A stretch of DNA of 48,832 bases from Lentisphaerota bacterium (GTDB taxonomy: Bacteria; Verrucomicrobiota; Lentisphaeria; Oligosphaerales; JABHEG01). Below are positions 1 through 7,678 of the stretch, piece after piece (position 1 is the stretch's first letter; every line of letters begins with the position of its first letter). The DNA is taken from assembly GCA_018676675.1 (NCBI GenBank), contig JABHEG010000171.1, positions 1 through 48,832 of the forward strand. The letters run 5' to 3'. Under the pieces are notes generated by a model. The model ran no database searches, had not been told where the DNA came from, and saw only the letters and a list, made by a program, of their open reading frames with translations. The translations under genes were made by a program, and so were the position numbers.

Positions 1-183
1 GAAAGCGAAGACGCCGCGAAGGTCAAGATCTCGGGCTTCGACGGCAATCAGGTGCGCATCATGACCCAAGATAACCTCGAGGGCGACCGCGAGTGCGGCC
101 TCGTTACGAGGTTGTCGAACGAGGGCTTCACCGCCCCCGCGCGCAGCTTCGGTTATGCTATTGCCGCAGGCGAGGCAAACTGA
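1..183 (+). CDS. C-terminal end of an unknown protein (partial)
   Basis: An open frame runs from the first base to TGA at 181-183, giving 60 residues with no start inside the window. The visible tail is hydrophilic with alternating Val/Ile and polar residues, as in a beta-sandwich end, and ends in AGEAN. No motif identifies a family. It lies 51 bases before the sulfatase start and on the same strand, so it may be the preceding gene of the same operon. The 5' part lies outside the window, so no function is offered. Confidence 0.5.
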   Translation, partial: ESEDAAKVKISGFDGNQVRIMTQDNLEGDRECGLVTRLSNEGFTAPARSFGYAIAAGEAN

Positions 184-234
184 GCCAGTCATTTGTTTGC
201 AAAGCGGAGGTCTTTGGAATTGGTGGCCAACGGA

Positions 235-1800
235 ATGAAAGAGATTCAGAGAAGAGAGTTCCTGAAACAGTTGGGTATTGTCGGTGCAGCGTTTGTGGCC
301 GCCGGCCTGTTAAGTGTCGCCGGCGCTTTGGCCGCCGCAACCCAACCCAACATTCTGCTGATTACAGTGGATGACATGAACTTTGATACGCCCGGCTGTT
401 TCGGCGGGCCGGCGGATCTGACACCGAACATCGACCGGCTGGCTTCCGAAGGCATGCGCTTTGAGCGCGCCCATGTGACGCTTGCGATCTGTCAGCCATC
501 AAGGCAGTGCCTGATGACCGGACGTTATCCGCATAATGCCGGCTTCCGCTGGTTTGAGCCGGTATCTGCTGAAACGCCGGTGCTGCCGGAAATCCTGAAA
601 GAGCAGGGCTATCTCAATGCCTGCTTCGGTAAGGCCAATCATATTCAGCCGGAGGCGCGCTATCAGTGGGACGAAAGATTCAACCAATATGAACTGAGAG
701 GCGGCCGCAACCCCGCCCACTACCGGGAGTTGTGTAAAGCCTTCATTCAGCGGGCAGAATCTGCCGGTAAGCCGTTTTTCCTGATGGCCAACTCGCACGA
801 TCCGCACCGCCCGTTCCATGGCGCGGACGACGAAGTGCCCTACAAGGCCAATTTTGAAAAACTGGGCGGCACATTTGCCACCCCTTCTAAGGTCTATTCC
901 GCGGATGAAGCCATCGATGTCGGCTTCCTTCCGCCGACTCCGGAGGTGAAAAAACAGGTGGCTCAGTACATGAGTACCTGCAGCCGCGCCGATGATACCG
1001 TCGGGGAAATTCTGCGCGCACTCGACGAAACCGGGCATCGCGACGACACCCTTGTCATTTTTCTCTCGGACAACGGATCGCCGTTTCCCTTTGCCAAGGG
1101 GAATGTGTATGTGAACGGCACCCGCACGCCGCTGATTGTCAGCTGGCCGGGCCGGGTGGCCGCCGGATCGTTGGAAGCCGACGACTACGTCAATGGCATC
1201 GATTTGATGCCGACCGTTTTGGAAGCGCTGGGTCTGCCGATTCCGGAAGGAACAGACGGACGCAGTTTCCTGCCGTTACTTGAAGGCAAGGAACAGGACG
1301 GCCGCGATTCGACCGTGACGACGTTTTATAATGTCTATCCGGTTGCAGGCGGTCACCGCCCAGACCTGTCCAGGTGGCATCAAATGCGCTGCCTCCACCA
1401 AAACGGAACCGCTTATATCTACAACGGCTGGTCGGACGGAGAAATGCAATTTGGGCCGCTGGGCATCCCAGAGATCCTGAACGAGATGAAGCAGTTAGGG
1501 CACACCGAGCGCCACGATATGTTCCGGTTCCGTTGTCCTGAAGAGTTGTATCGCACGAGCACCGATCCCGATGCGCTTAATAATCTGATGGATCACCCGG
1601 AGCGCAAAGCGCAGACCCAGCAAATGCGAAAGAAGCTGTTGGCGTGGATGGAAGCGGTTAACGACACCGACCTGCTGCCGGAGTTTAAGGTGGTCGTTCG
1701 TGACGGCGGCGTTACCGAACAGACCCCGCGCGGCGAAGGGTATTTGAAGGCGAAAGCGGCCGAACCGGTCGCGGGAAAACCTGGCGGAAACAACCATTAG
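235..1800 (+). CDS. Tat-exported sulfatase (formylglycine-dependent, CQPSR motif)
   Basis: This is a type I sulfatase that hydrolyses sulfate esters, or possibly N-sulfate, on a glycan; 521 residues from ATG 235. The N-terminus carries a twin-arginine leader (QRREFLK, residues 5-11) followed by an Ala/Val/Leu-rich stretch to about residue 35. The metal-site DD is in ITVDDMN (residues 44-50). The residue matured to formylglycine is Cys86 in CQPSR, followed by a TGRYPHN block. Further conserved pieces are NSHDPHRPF and the SDNG metal motif. The HDPHRPF type recalls heparan N-sulfatase-like members, but the substrate cannot be read from sequence. The start is uncertain: TTG at 220 is in frame and has GGAGG (206-210) nine bases ahead, while ATG 235 has no clear ribosome site. 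The leader is DNA-identical over 46 bp to that of the FAD oxidoreductase at 3706. No sulfatase-maturing enzyme is present in the window. Confidence 0.93.
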   Translation: MKEIQRREFLKQLGIVGAAFVAAGLLSVAGALAAATQPNILLITVDDMNFDTPGCFGGPADLTPNIDRLASEGMRFERAHVTLAICQPSRQCLMTGRYPHNAGFRWFEPVSAETPVLPEILKEQGYLNACFGKANHIQPEARYQWDERFNQYELRGGRNPAHYRELCKAFIQRAESAGKPFFLMANSHDPHRPFHGADDEVPYKANFEKLGGTFATPSKVYSADEAIDVGFLPPTPEVKKQVAQYMSTCSRADDTVGEILRALDETGHRDDTLVIFLSDNGSPFPFAKGNVYVNGTRTPLIVSWPGRVAAGSLEADDYVNGIDLMPTVLEALGLPIPEGTDGRSFLPLLEGKEQDGRDSTVTTFYNVYPVAGGHRPDLSRWHQMRCLHQNGTAYIYNGWSDGEMQFGPLGIPEILNEMKQLGHTERHDMFRFRCPEELYRTSTDPDALNNLMDHPERKAQTQQMRKKLLAWMEAVNDTDLLPEFKVVVRDGGVTEQTPRGEGYLKAKAAEPVAGKPGGNNH

Positions 1801-1834
1801 AAAACCGAATCAAACCGAACGAGAAAAATGTATT

Positions 1835-3565
1835 ATGAAAAATGTTACCATCACCCTCTTATCTGTACTTGCGTTTTCAATCGCATCACTGGCCCAAACA
1901 TCGCCAGAGAAGCCAAATATTCTCTTCATCATCTGCGATGATTTGAATGATTTCATTGGGTGCTATGGAGGACATCCTCAAGCGATTACACCCAACATGG
2001 ATCGGCTCGCCGAACGCGGCGTTCTTTTCGAAAACGCGGCGGTTCAAATTCCGGTTTGTCTCCCGTCACGCTCCTCCATGATTCATGGGCTCTATCCACA
2101 AACGATTCAGTTCTTCGACACACTCACCCCCCTCATCGTCCAAGGACCTCACCTGAAAAAACGCCTCTACAGCTATATTGAGTTTTTTAAAGACAACGAC
2201 TATGCCGTCTACGGAACCGGCAAGGTCTACCACAACCAAATGGCACCCAAGGATACATGGGTGGACAAGGACGGCGACTCCATCTACAGCGTTCCGCCAA
2301 ACTGGGGGCCCTTCCCCGGTAATGCAACGATGCCAAAATTGTCGATGACCATAAATGGTCGTGAGCAATATACAAAAGACCCAGCCTTTGCAGGCATGAC
2401 AGAGATGTGGACCCTTTCGTCAACGGCGAACTCCATTGGAAAGCGTCACCCGAACCGCCCTGCAAACTATAATCACGGCACCACCTATGCATCATTGGAT
2501 CAAATACCGGAGGGCGACGGCTATGATGGATGGTATTCCTATGACAAACCCTATCGCTATGTGAGCGAGGACGACCGCGATCCAATGCCAGACGAAATGT
2601 CGGCGGAATATGTATCGAACCTGCTCAAAAAGAAGTTCGACAAACCATTCCAGATTACCGTCGGCTTTGTGCGTCCACATACCCCGCTCTATGCGCCGAA
2701 AAAATATTTCGATCTGTACCCGATTGAAACCCTCAAACTCTCAGAAGGAATCAAAGCAAATGACATCGACGACATCTGCGAAGACCTCGGACGCAATCAG
2801 GCAAAACCAAAAATCAAATACGGATCGCACGGTTTTAATGAATATAACATTCTGATGAGCCACGACGATGGACAAGGGCTTCTCGAATTCACCCAGGCCT
2901 ATTTGGCCTGCGTCTCCTATGTCGACGCCCAGCTCGGCAAGGTGCTGGATGCACTGGATGCCAGCCCATACGCCGACAACACCCTCGTTGTCTTCACCTC
3001 CGACCACGGCTATCACATTGGCGAAAAAGAACAAATATTCAAAGGCTCACTGTGGGAAGAGTCGCTGCGCGTTCCCTTTATTGTTGCCGGCCCGGGCGTG
3101 AAAAAAGGCGCACGCTGCACCAAACCCATTTCCTGGATTGATATTTTCCCGACCCTGATCGACTACGCGGGATTTGACGGAAACCCCAATGCGAAATTTG
3201 ACGGTCCCAAGCTGGACGGCTTTAGCATTCGTCCTCTGCTGGAGAACCCACAGGGCGACTGGGAGGGTCCCGACGTGAGCTTGAGCGCTCTTGGACGTAA
3301 TGTGAACAAGCGATCCAAAAAACCCGACCGCTGGGCGCAACACTATTCCGTTCGCTCCGAACGCTTCCGCTACATTCGAACCAATAGCGGACAAGAGGAA
3401 CTTTACGACTGCGAACGCGATCCTCACTGCTGGAAAAACATCGCGGACAACCCCGAATATCAAGACATCAAAGAATCCCTCCATGCTCAGATGAAGGAGC
3501 TCGTTGGAAAACCAGTCGCCTTTGATGTAAGCAAAGCATGGCGCAAGCCAAACCCCGGCGAATAA
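1835..3565 (+). CDS. Secreted iduronate-2-sulfatase-like sulfatase (CLPSR motif)
   Basis: A 576-residue sulfatase with a Sec signal peptide (about residues 1-20, ending ASLAQ). The start of the fold is PNILFIICDDLND with the metal-site DD at 35-36. Cys75 in CLPSR is the formylglycine precursor. The layout resembles iduronate-2-sulfatase: IGCYGG early, HTPLYAPKKYFDLYP in the middle, SDHGYHIGEKEQIFKGSLWEE later and LYDCERDP near the end. It would remove sulfate from a uronic acid or a similar sugar of an exported glycan; the exact target is not readable. It follows the previous sulfatase by 34 bases and is probably co-transcribed with it. Its codons look AT-richer than those of most of the window (many AAA, TAT, ATT), which could mean separate acquisition. 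Confidence 0.93.
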   Translation: MKNVTITLLSVLAFSIASLAQTSPEKPNILFIICDDLNDFIGCYGGHPQAITPNMDRLAERGVLFENAAVQIPVCLPSRSSMIHGLYPQTIQFFDTLTPLIVQGPHLKKRLYSYIEFFKDNDYAVYGTGKVYHNQMAPKDTWVDKDGDSIYSVPPNWGPFPGNATMPKLSMTINGREQYTKDPAFAGMTEMWTLSSTANSIGKRHPNRPANYNHGTTYASLDQIPEGDGYDGWYSYDKPYRYVSEDDRDPMPDEMSAEYVSNLLKKKFDKPFQITVGFVRPHTPLYAPKKYFDLYPIETLKLSEGIKANDIDDICEDLGRNQAKPKIKYGSHGFNEYNILMSHDDGQGLLEFTQAYLACVSYVDAQLGKVLDALDASPYADNTLVVFTSDHGYHIGEKEQIFKGSLWEESLRVPFIVAGPGVKKGARCTKPISWIDIFPTLIDYAGFDGNPNAKFDGPKLDGFSIRPLLENPQGDWEGPDVSLSALGRNVNKRSKKPDRWAQHYSVRSERFRYIRTNSGQEELYDCERDPHCWKNIADNPEYQDIKESLHAQMKELVGKPVAFDVSKAWRKPNPGE

Positions 3566-3604
3566 GATTCATTTCCCCTCAAGACGCTTAAGACAAAAGA
3601 GGGG

Positions 3605-3632
3605 GGAGGATCCGAATAGGTCGGATTGCTCC
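3605..3632 (+). terminator. Hairpin after the iduronate-sulfatase-like gene
   Basis: An inverted repeat lies 39 bases after the sulfatase stop: GGAG-G-ATCCGA, loop ATAGG, TCGGAT-TG-CTCC. The inner six pairs are perfect, and the outer four are separated by small bulges. It is followed by CATAAATATTG rather than a run of T, so it is not a classical rho-independent terminator. It may instead stabilise the upstream mRNA end or slow transcription before the oxidoreductase gene. Confidence 0.3.
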
Positions 3633-3705
3633 CATAAATATTGATTAAACTAACTAAATACGGTTATGCAATTTGACAGAACCTAAAACGAATACAGGAG
3701 AACCA

Positions 3706-5655
3706 ATGATGGGAATTGAAGATATACACAGAAGAGAGTTCCTGAAACAGTTGGGTATTGTCGGTGCAGCGTTTGGCGCGGGACCGCTTTATGGAATGGG
3801 GCGTTCAGGGAATGCGTTTTCATCGAATATGATCTGGGTGGAGGCCCAGTCGTTCGCCGACAAAGGCGGCTGGGTGGTCGATCAGCAGTTTATGGATCAG
3901 ATGGGCGCGCCTTATCTGTTGGCGCGCGGCATGGGTGTTCCTTGCAAGGATGCGACGACGTCGGTGAAGGTGCCCGTGCGGGGGCAATACCGCGTTTGGA
4001 TTCGCGCCTGCAACTGGAATGCGCAATGGTCGTCGGAGGCCGCCGGGCCATTTATGTGCATGGTGGACGGCAAGCCGCTTGGAAAGATGTTCGGAAAAGG
4101 CGAAGAAGGCTGGCTGTGGGAAGACGGCGGCGTGATCTCCATCGAACAGCATGAGATCCAGTTGGCTCTGCGCGACCTGACCGGTTTTAACGGGCGCTGC
4201 GATGCCATTCTATTTTCGAAAGACCTCGATTTTGTTCCGCCCAATACGCCGGAGACCCTGCGGGATTTACGGCGTTCCGCTCTGGGGATGAGCGAGACGG
4301 CTCCGCTCGCCGGGTCCTACGATCTGGTTGTGGTTGGTGGTGGTGCCGCCGGGGTGACCTGTGCGATCAGTGCATCGCGCCTGGGGATGAAAACCGCTCT
4401 GATCAATGACCGTCCGGTATTGGGCGGTAACAACAGTGACGAAGTCAGTATTCCGGCGCAGGCCCAGGTGTGCTTGCCCCCTTATTCCAACGTGGGTCGG
4501 GTCGGGCGTGATGTGGCCGCTACTCAGGAGCAAGTGGTTGAAGGATGGAAAACGCAGAAGAAAAGCATTCATAGCATCATGAAGTTGGAGTTGGTTCAGG
4601 CCGAAGATAATCTCGATTGCTACCAGAATATGCGTTTGACGAGGGTTGCCATGTCGGGGGATCGCATCCGATCGGTCACCTGCCAGCACACCGTAAACAG
4701 CTCCGAGCTGCGATTTGAGGCGCCTATGTTTGTCGATTGTTCGGGGGATGGCAACCTTGGCTATTTGGCAGGGGCCGAATTCCGGATGGGCCGGGAGGCA
4801 CGGGCCACCCACGGTGAATCGCTCGCACCGGAAATCGCAGACAACCTGAAGAACGGCACGTCCAGCCCGTGGACCGCCCATAAGAGATCAAAGGCTTCTG
4901 AATTTCCGCTCTGCCCCTGGGCGGTTCAATTTGATGAGAAGATGTTCAATCCCGATTTCTACAAAAATAAATATAAGGAATTTCCCGTCTACAAAACGGG
5001 CGGCGGCTGGTACTGGCAGAGCGGGTGGGATAAGGATACCGTCAAGGAGGCGGAACAGATTCGGGACTATAACCATCTTGCGATTTTCGGCTATTGGTCC
5101 TTCATAAAAAACAAGAGCGCCCGACGGGATGAGTTCATTCATTACAAAATGACGCGCAATGATTATGTGAACGGAAAGCGCGAATCCCGCCGCCTGCTCG
5201 GCGATCACATCCTCACACAGCACGATGTGGAGAATAAGAACACCTACAAGGATGCGTTCGTGTACGGGACGTACATGATTGATATGCACCATGGACGGAC
5301 TCAATCGCCTTTCCCGCACGGAGGATTCCTGCTTGGGAAGCATGTGACAAACAAGGCGAGTCGCAATCCGGATCGTGCCTATGAGGGGCACAATATGGAT
5401 CCGTACCCGATTCCGTTTGGGAGCCTCTATTCGAGGAATATTCCCAACCTGATGATGGCCGGGCGCTGCCTCAGCGCTTCGCACATCGCGCACAGCACGG
5501 CGCGGTTGATCTATACGACTACGATGATGGGCGAGGTCGTCGCCATGGGTGCCTCGCTGAGTCTCAATCACGACTGTACTCCGAGATCTGTGCGGCAGAA
5601 CCATCTGGAGAAACTTCGCCACCTCGCCGAGAACGGAGTTCCGCTTAGAGCATGA
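3706..5655 (+). CDS. Tat-exported FAD-dependent oxidoreductase (FAD_oxidored, PF12831 type), paralog A
   Basis: A 649-residue flavoprotein. ATG 3706 or 3709 is chosen because AGGAG (3696-3700) precedes them. The N-terminus is a Tat-type leader (HRREFLK then GIVGAAF). Residues from about 40 to 180 form a domain rich in Trp and Gly (VEAQSFADKGGW, VWIRACNW, GWLWEDGG), which looks like a beta-sandwich module. The Rossmann FAD site follows as DLVVVGGGAAG, then LGGNNSDEV, DCSGDGNLGYLAGA and the C-terminal block MAGRCLSASHIAHSTAR typical of PF12831 proteins. The family contains many uncharacterised exported oxidoreductases from PVC bacteria. The substrate is unknown, but the position among sulfatases suggests a sugar or sugar-acid. 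A diverged paralog without a leader follows 23 bases downstream. Confidence 0.9.
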   Translation: MMGIEDIHRREFLKQLGIVGAAFGAGPLYGMGRSGNAFSSNMIWVEAQSFADKGGWVVDQQFMDQMGAPYLLARGMGVPCKDATTSVKVPVRGQYRVWIRACNWNAQWSSEAAGPFMCMVDGKPLGKMFGKGEEGWLWEDGGVISIEQHEIQLALRDLTGFNGRCDAILFSKDLDFVPPNTPETLRDLRRSALGMSETAPLAGSYDLVVVGGGAAGVTCAISASRLGMKTALINDRPVLGGNNSDEVSIPAQAQVCLPPYSNVGRVGRDVAATQEQVVEGWKTQKKSIHSIMKLELVQAEDNLDCYQNMRLTRVAMSGDRIRSVTCQHTVNSSELRFEAPMFVDCSGDGNLGYLAGAEFRMGREARATHGESLAPEIADNLKNGTSSPWTAHKRSKASEFPLCPWAVQFDEKMFNPDFYKNKYKEFPVYKTGGGWYWQSGWDKDTVKEAEQIRDYNHLAIFGYWSFIKNKSARRDEFIHYKMTRNDYVNGKRESRRLLGDHILTQHDVENKNTYKDAFVYGTYMIDMHHGRTQSPFPHGGFLLGKHVTNKASRNPDRAYEGHNMDPYPIPFGSLYSRNIPNLMMAGRCLSASHIAHSTARLIYTTTMMGEVVAMGASLSLNHDCTPRSVRQNHLEKLRHLAENGVPLRA

Positions 5656-5678
5656 GTATAACGAAGAGGAAATAGGGA

Positions 5679-7568
5679 ATGGCCAGAAAAGAGATTCGAA
5701 GCACACAGGAGGGGTCGGAAGTGAATGGTGTAAGGGAAGCACGCAATCACACCATGCTGTTGGTTGAGGCTGAGGCTTTCACCGACAAAGGGGGATGGGT
5801 CCTGGATCAGCAGTTCATGGATCAGATGGGCTCCCCATACCTCATGGCGCACGGCTTGGGAAAGCCTGTTAATGATGCGACGACGACGGTGAAGGTGCCC
5901 GAACAGGGCGACTACCGGGTCTGGATCCGAGCCTGCAATTGGACCGCCCCATGGTCCTCGGAGGCTGCGGGAAGATTCGAGTGCGTGGTAAACGGCAAGA
6001 AACTTCGGAAAACGTTCGGCTGCGGACCGGAAGGTTGGCTCTGGGAAGATGGTGGCGTGGTCTGTGTTGATACACACGAGATCCAGTTGCGTCTTCACGA
6101 TCTCACTGGGTTTAATGGACGCTGCGATGCCGTCCTCTTGTCGAAAGACCTCGACTTTACTCCCCCCAATTCCACGGACGCCCTGCGGGCTTTCCGACAC
6201 GACGCCTTGGGCCTGCCGGAGAACGCGCCCTGCGCTGGATCCTATGACCTTGTCGTGGTCGGGGGCGGCGCCGCCGGATTGTGTTGCGCCCTTAGCGCGG
6301 CACGGCTGGGATTGATAACAGCCCTCATCCACGACCGACCCGTGCTGGGCGGCAACGGCAGTTCGGAGGTCGGTGTTACCGCGGGCGCCGAAGTGTGTCT
6401 GCCTCCGTATCCGAAGGTGGGTCTGGTCACACGAGACGTGACCGCTGGCTTATCCAAGAATGAGTCCGGCGAAAACCGGACGAGCAAGGATCGGTACAAA
6501 TGGGAATTGGTGCAGGCTGAAGACAACCTCGACTGCTACCTCAACATGCGTCTTACACGTGTTGAGATGTCGGGAGACCGTATCCGCTCGGTGACCTGTC
6601 AGCACATTGAGAACGGTACCGAGTCGCGCTTCGAGGCCTCCCTGTTTGTTGATTCCTCGGGCGACGGGAATCTCGGTTATCTGGCGGGCGCGGCGTTTCG
6701 GCAGGGGCGGGAGTCAAAGGTGGAAACCGGCGAATCGTTGGCGCCAGACAAGGCTGACAGCATGAAGAACGGAACCTCAAACCTGTGGTTCGCTGAGGAA
6801 ACGCAGGAGGAAGACGTCTTTCCGCTCTGCCCGTGGGCAATATCTTTCACCGAGGAAATGTTCCACCCGGATTTCGGCGACTACATCTACAAAGGATTCC
6901 CAGCCTACGATACGCAAGCCAGGTGGTTCTGGCAGAACGGCTGGGAACAGGACACGGTAAATGATGCGGAGAGAATACGGGATTACAACCTCCTCGCAGC
7001 GTTTGGCTACTGGTCGTTTATGAAAAATGAGAGCGCCCGGCGAAACGAGTTCAAACGGTGGAAGTTGTGGCGGGTCGATTATGTCAACGGAAAACGCGAG
7101 TCGCGCCGTCTACTCGGTGACCACATTCTCTCGCAGCACGATATAGATGACAGGCCCAACCACGACGATGCGTTCGTCTACGGGACCTACATGATTGATA
7201 TGCATCTCCCCCCGAGCGCGTCCTATTTCCCACACGGGGAGTTCCTGTTGGGAAAACACATTCATAACAAGAAAGTGTGGCGGCACAAGAAAGATCGATT
7301 GATCACGCCGTACCCGATCCCATTTCGTTGCCTCTACTCGCAAAATGTATCCAACCTGATGATGGCCGGCCGCTGCATCAGCTCGACTCACATTGCGCAC
7401 AGCACGGCGCGGATTATCAATACGACCGGCATGATGGGCGAGGTCGTCGCCATGGGTGCCTCGCTGAGTCTCGATCACGACTGTACTCCGAGATCTGTGC
7501 GGCAGAACCATCTGGAGGAACTTCGCCGCCTCGCTGAGATTGGGATTCCATGGGTTCCCAAAGGGTGA
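5679..7568 (+). CDS. FAD-dependent oxidoreductase (FAD_oxidored type), paralog B, no leader
   Basis: A 629-residue paralog of the preceding gene with the same order of parts: Trp/Gly-rich N-terminal module (TDKGGW, VWIRACNW, GWLWEDGG), Rossmann motif DLVVVGGGAAGLCC, DSSGDGNLGYLAGA and MAGRCISSTHIAHSTAR. The start ATG 5679 has GAGGAAATAGGGA just upstream. The N-terminus is hydrophilic (MARKEIRSTQEGS) with no Tat or Sec signal, so this copy should stay in the cytoplasm while its neighbour is exported. The last part of the gene (7431-7534) is almost identical in DNA to 5524-5627 of paralog A (101 of 104 bases by eye), although the rest is clearly diverged, which suggests gene conversion. Confidence 0.9.
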   Translation: MARKEIRSTQEGSEVNGVREARNHTMLLVEAEAFTDKGGWVLDQQFMDQMGSPYLMAHGLGKPVNDATTTVKVPEQGDYRVWIRACNWTAPWSSEAAGRFECVVNGKKLRKTFGCGPEGWLWEDGGVVCVDTHEIQLRLHDLTGFNGRCDAVLLSKDLDFTPPNSTDALRAFRHDALGLPENAPCAGSYDLVVVGGGAAGLCCALSAARLGLITALIHDRPVLGGNGSSEVGVTAGAEVCLPPYPKVGLVTRDVTAGLSKNESGENRTSKDRYKWELVQAEDNLDCYLNMRLTRVEMSGDRIRSVTCQHIENGTESRFEASLFVDSSGDGNLGYLAGAAFRQGRESKVETGESLAPDKADSMKNGTSNLWFAEETQEEDVFPLCPWAISFTEEMFHPDFGDYIYKGFPAYDTQARWFWQNGWEQDTVNDAERIRDYNLLAAFGYWSFMKNESARRNEFKRWKLWRVDYVNGKRESRRLLGDHILSQHDIDDRPNHDDAFVYGTYMIDMHLPPSASYFPHGEFLLGKHIHNKKVWRHKKDRLITPYPIPFRCLYSQNVSNLMMAGRCISSTHIAHSTARIINTTGMMGEVVAMGASLSLDHDCTPRSVRQNHLEELRRLAEIGIPWVPKG

Positions 7569-7577
7569 ACGAATGTT

Positions 7578-7617
7578 GGGGGTTGCAGCGGCGAGCGAAG
7601 CGAGTCGCTGCACCCCC
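7578..7617 (+). terminator. Long GC-rich hairpin between oxidoreductase and sulfatase
   Basis: The stem pairs GGGGG (7578-7582) with CCCCC (7613-7617) and TGCAGCG (7584-7590) with CGCTGCA (7606-7612), one base bulged, closing a 15-base loop GCGAGCGAAGCGAGT that is itself partly self-complementary. There is no T-run after it; the following sequence is A-rich. It may be a terminator or processing element ending the oxidoreductase transcript, or a single copy of a dispersed palindromic repeat. Confidence 0.4.
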
Positions 7618-7678
7618 GAAACCAAAAAATGAAACAAGAGAAGCAGTTCGGCGCGATGTCGGCTGAAGGATATAGAAA

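Noticed and set aside
1..183. Calling the partial first gene a sulfatase or glycosidase
   Set aside because: Only 60 C-terminal residues are visible and none matches a motif; neighbourhood alone is not enough.
7578..7617. Treating the GC-rich hairpin as a member of the RAYT-linked REP family
   Set aside because: It lacks the CTGGAGG head and shares no stem sequence with the units at 13.8 and 14.5 kb, so it is listed only as a terminator-like hairpin.
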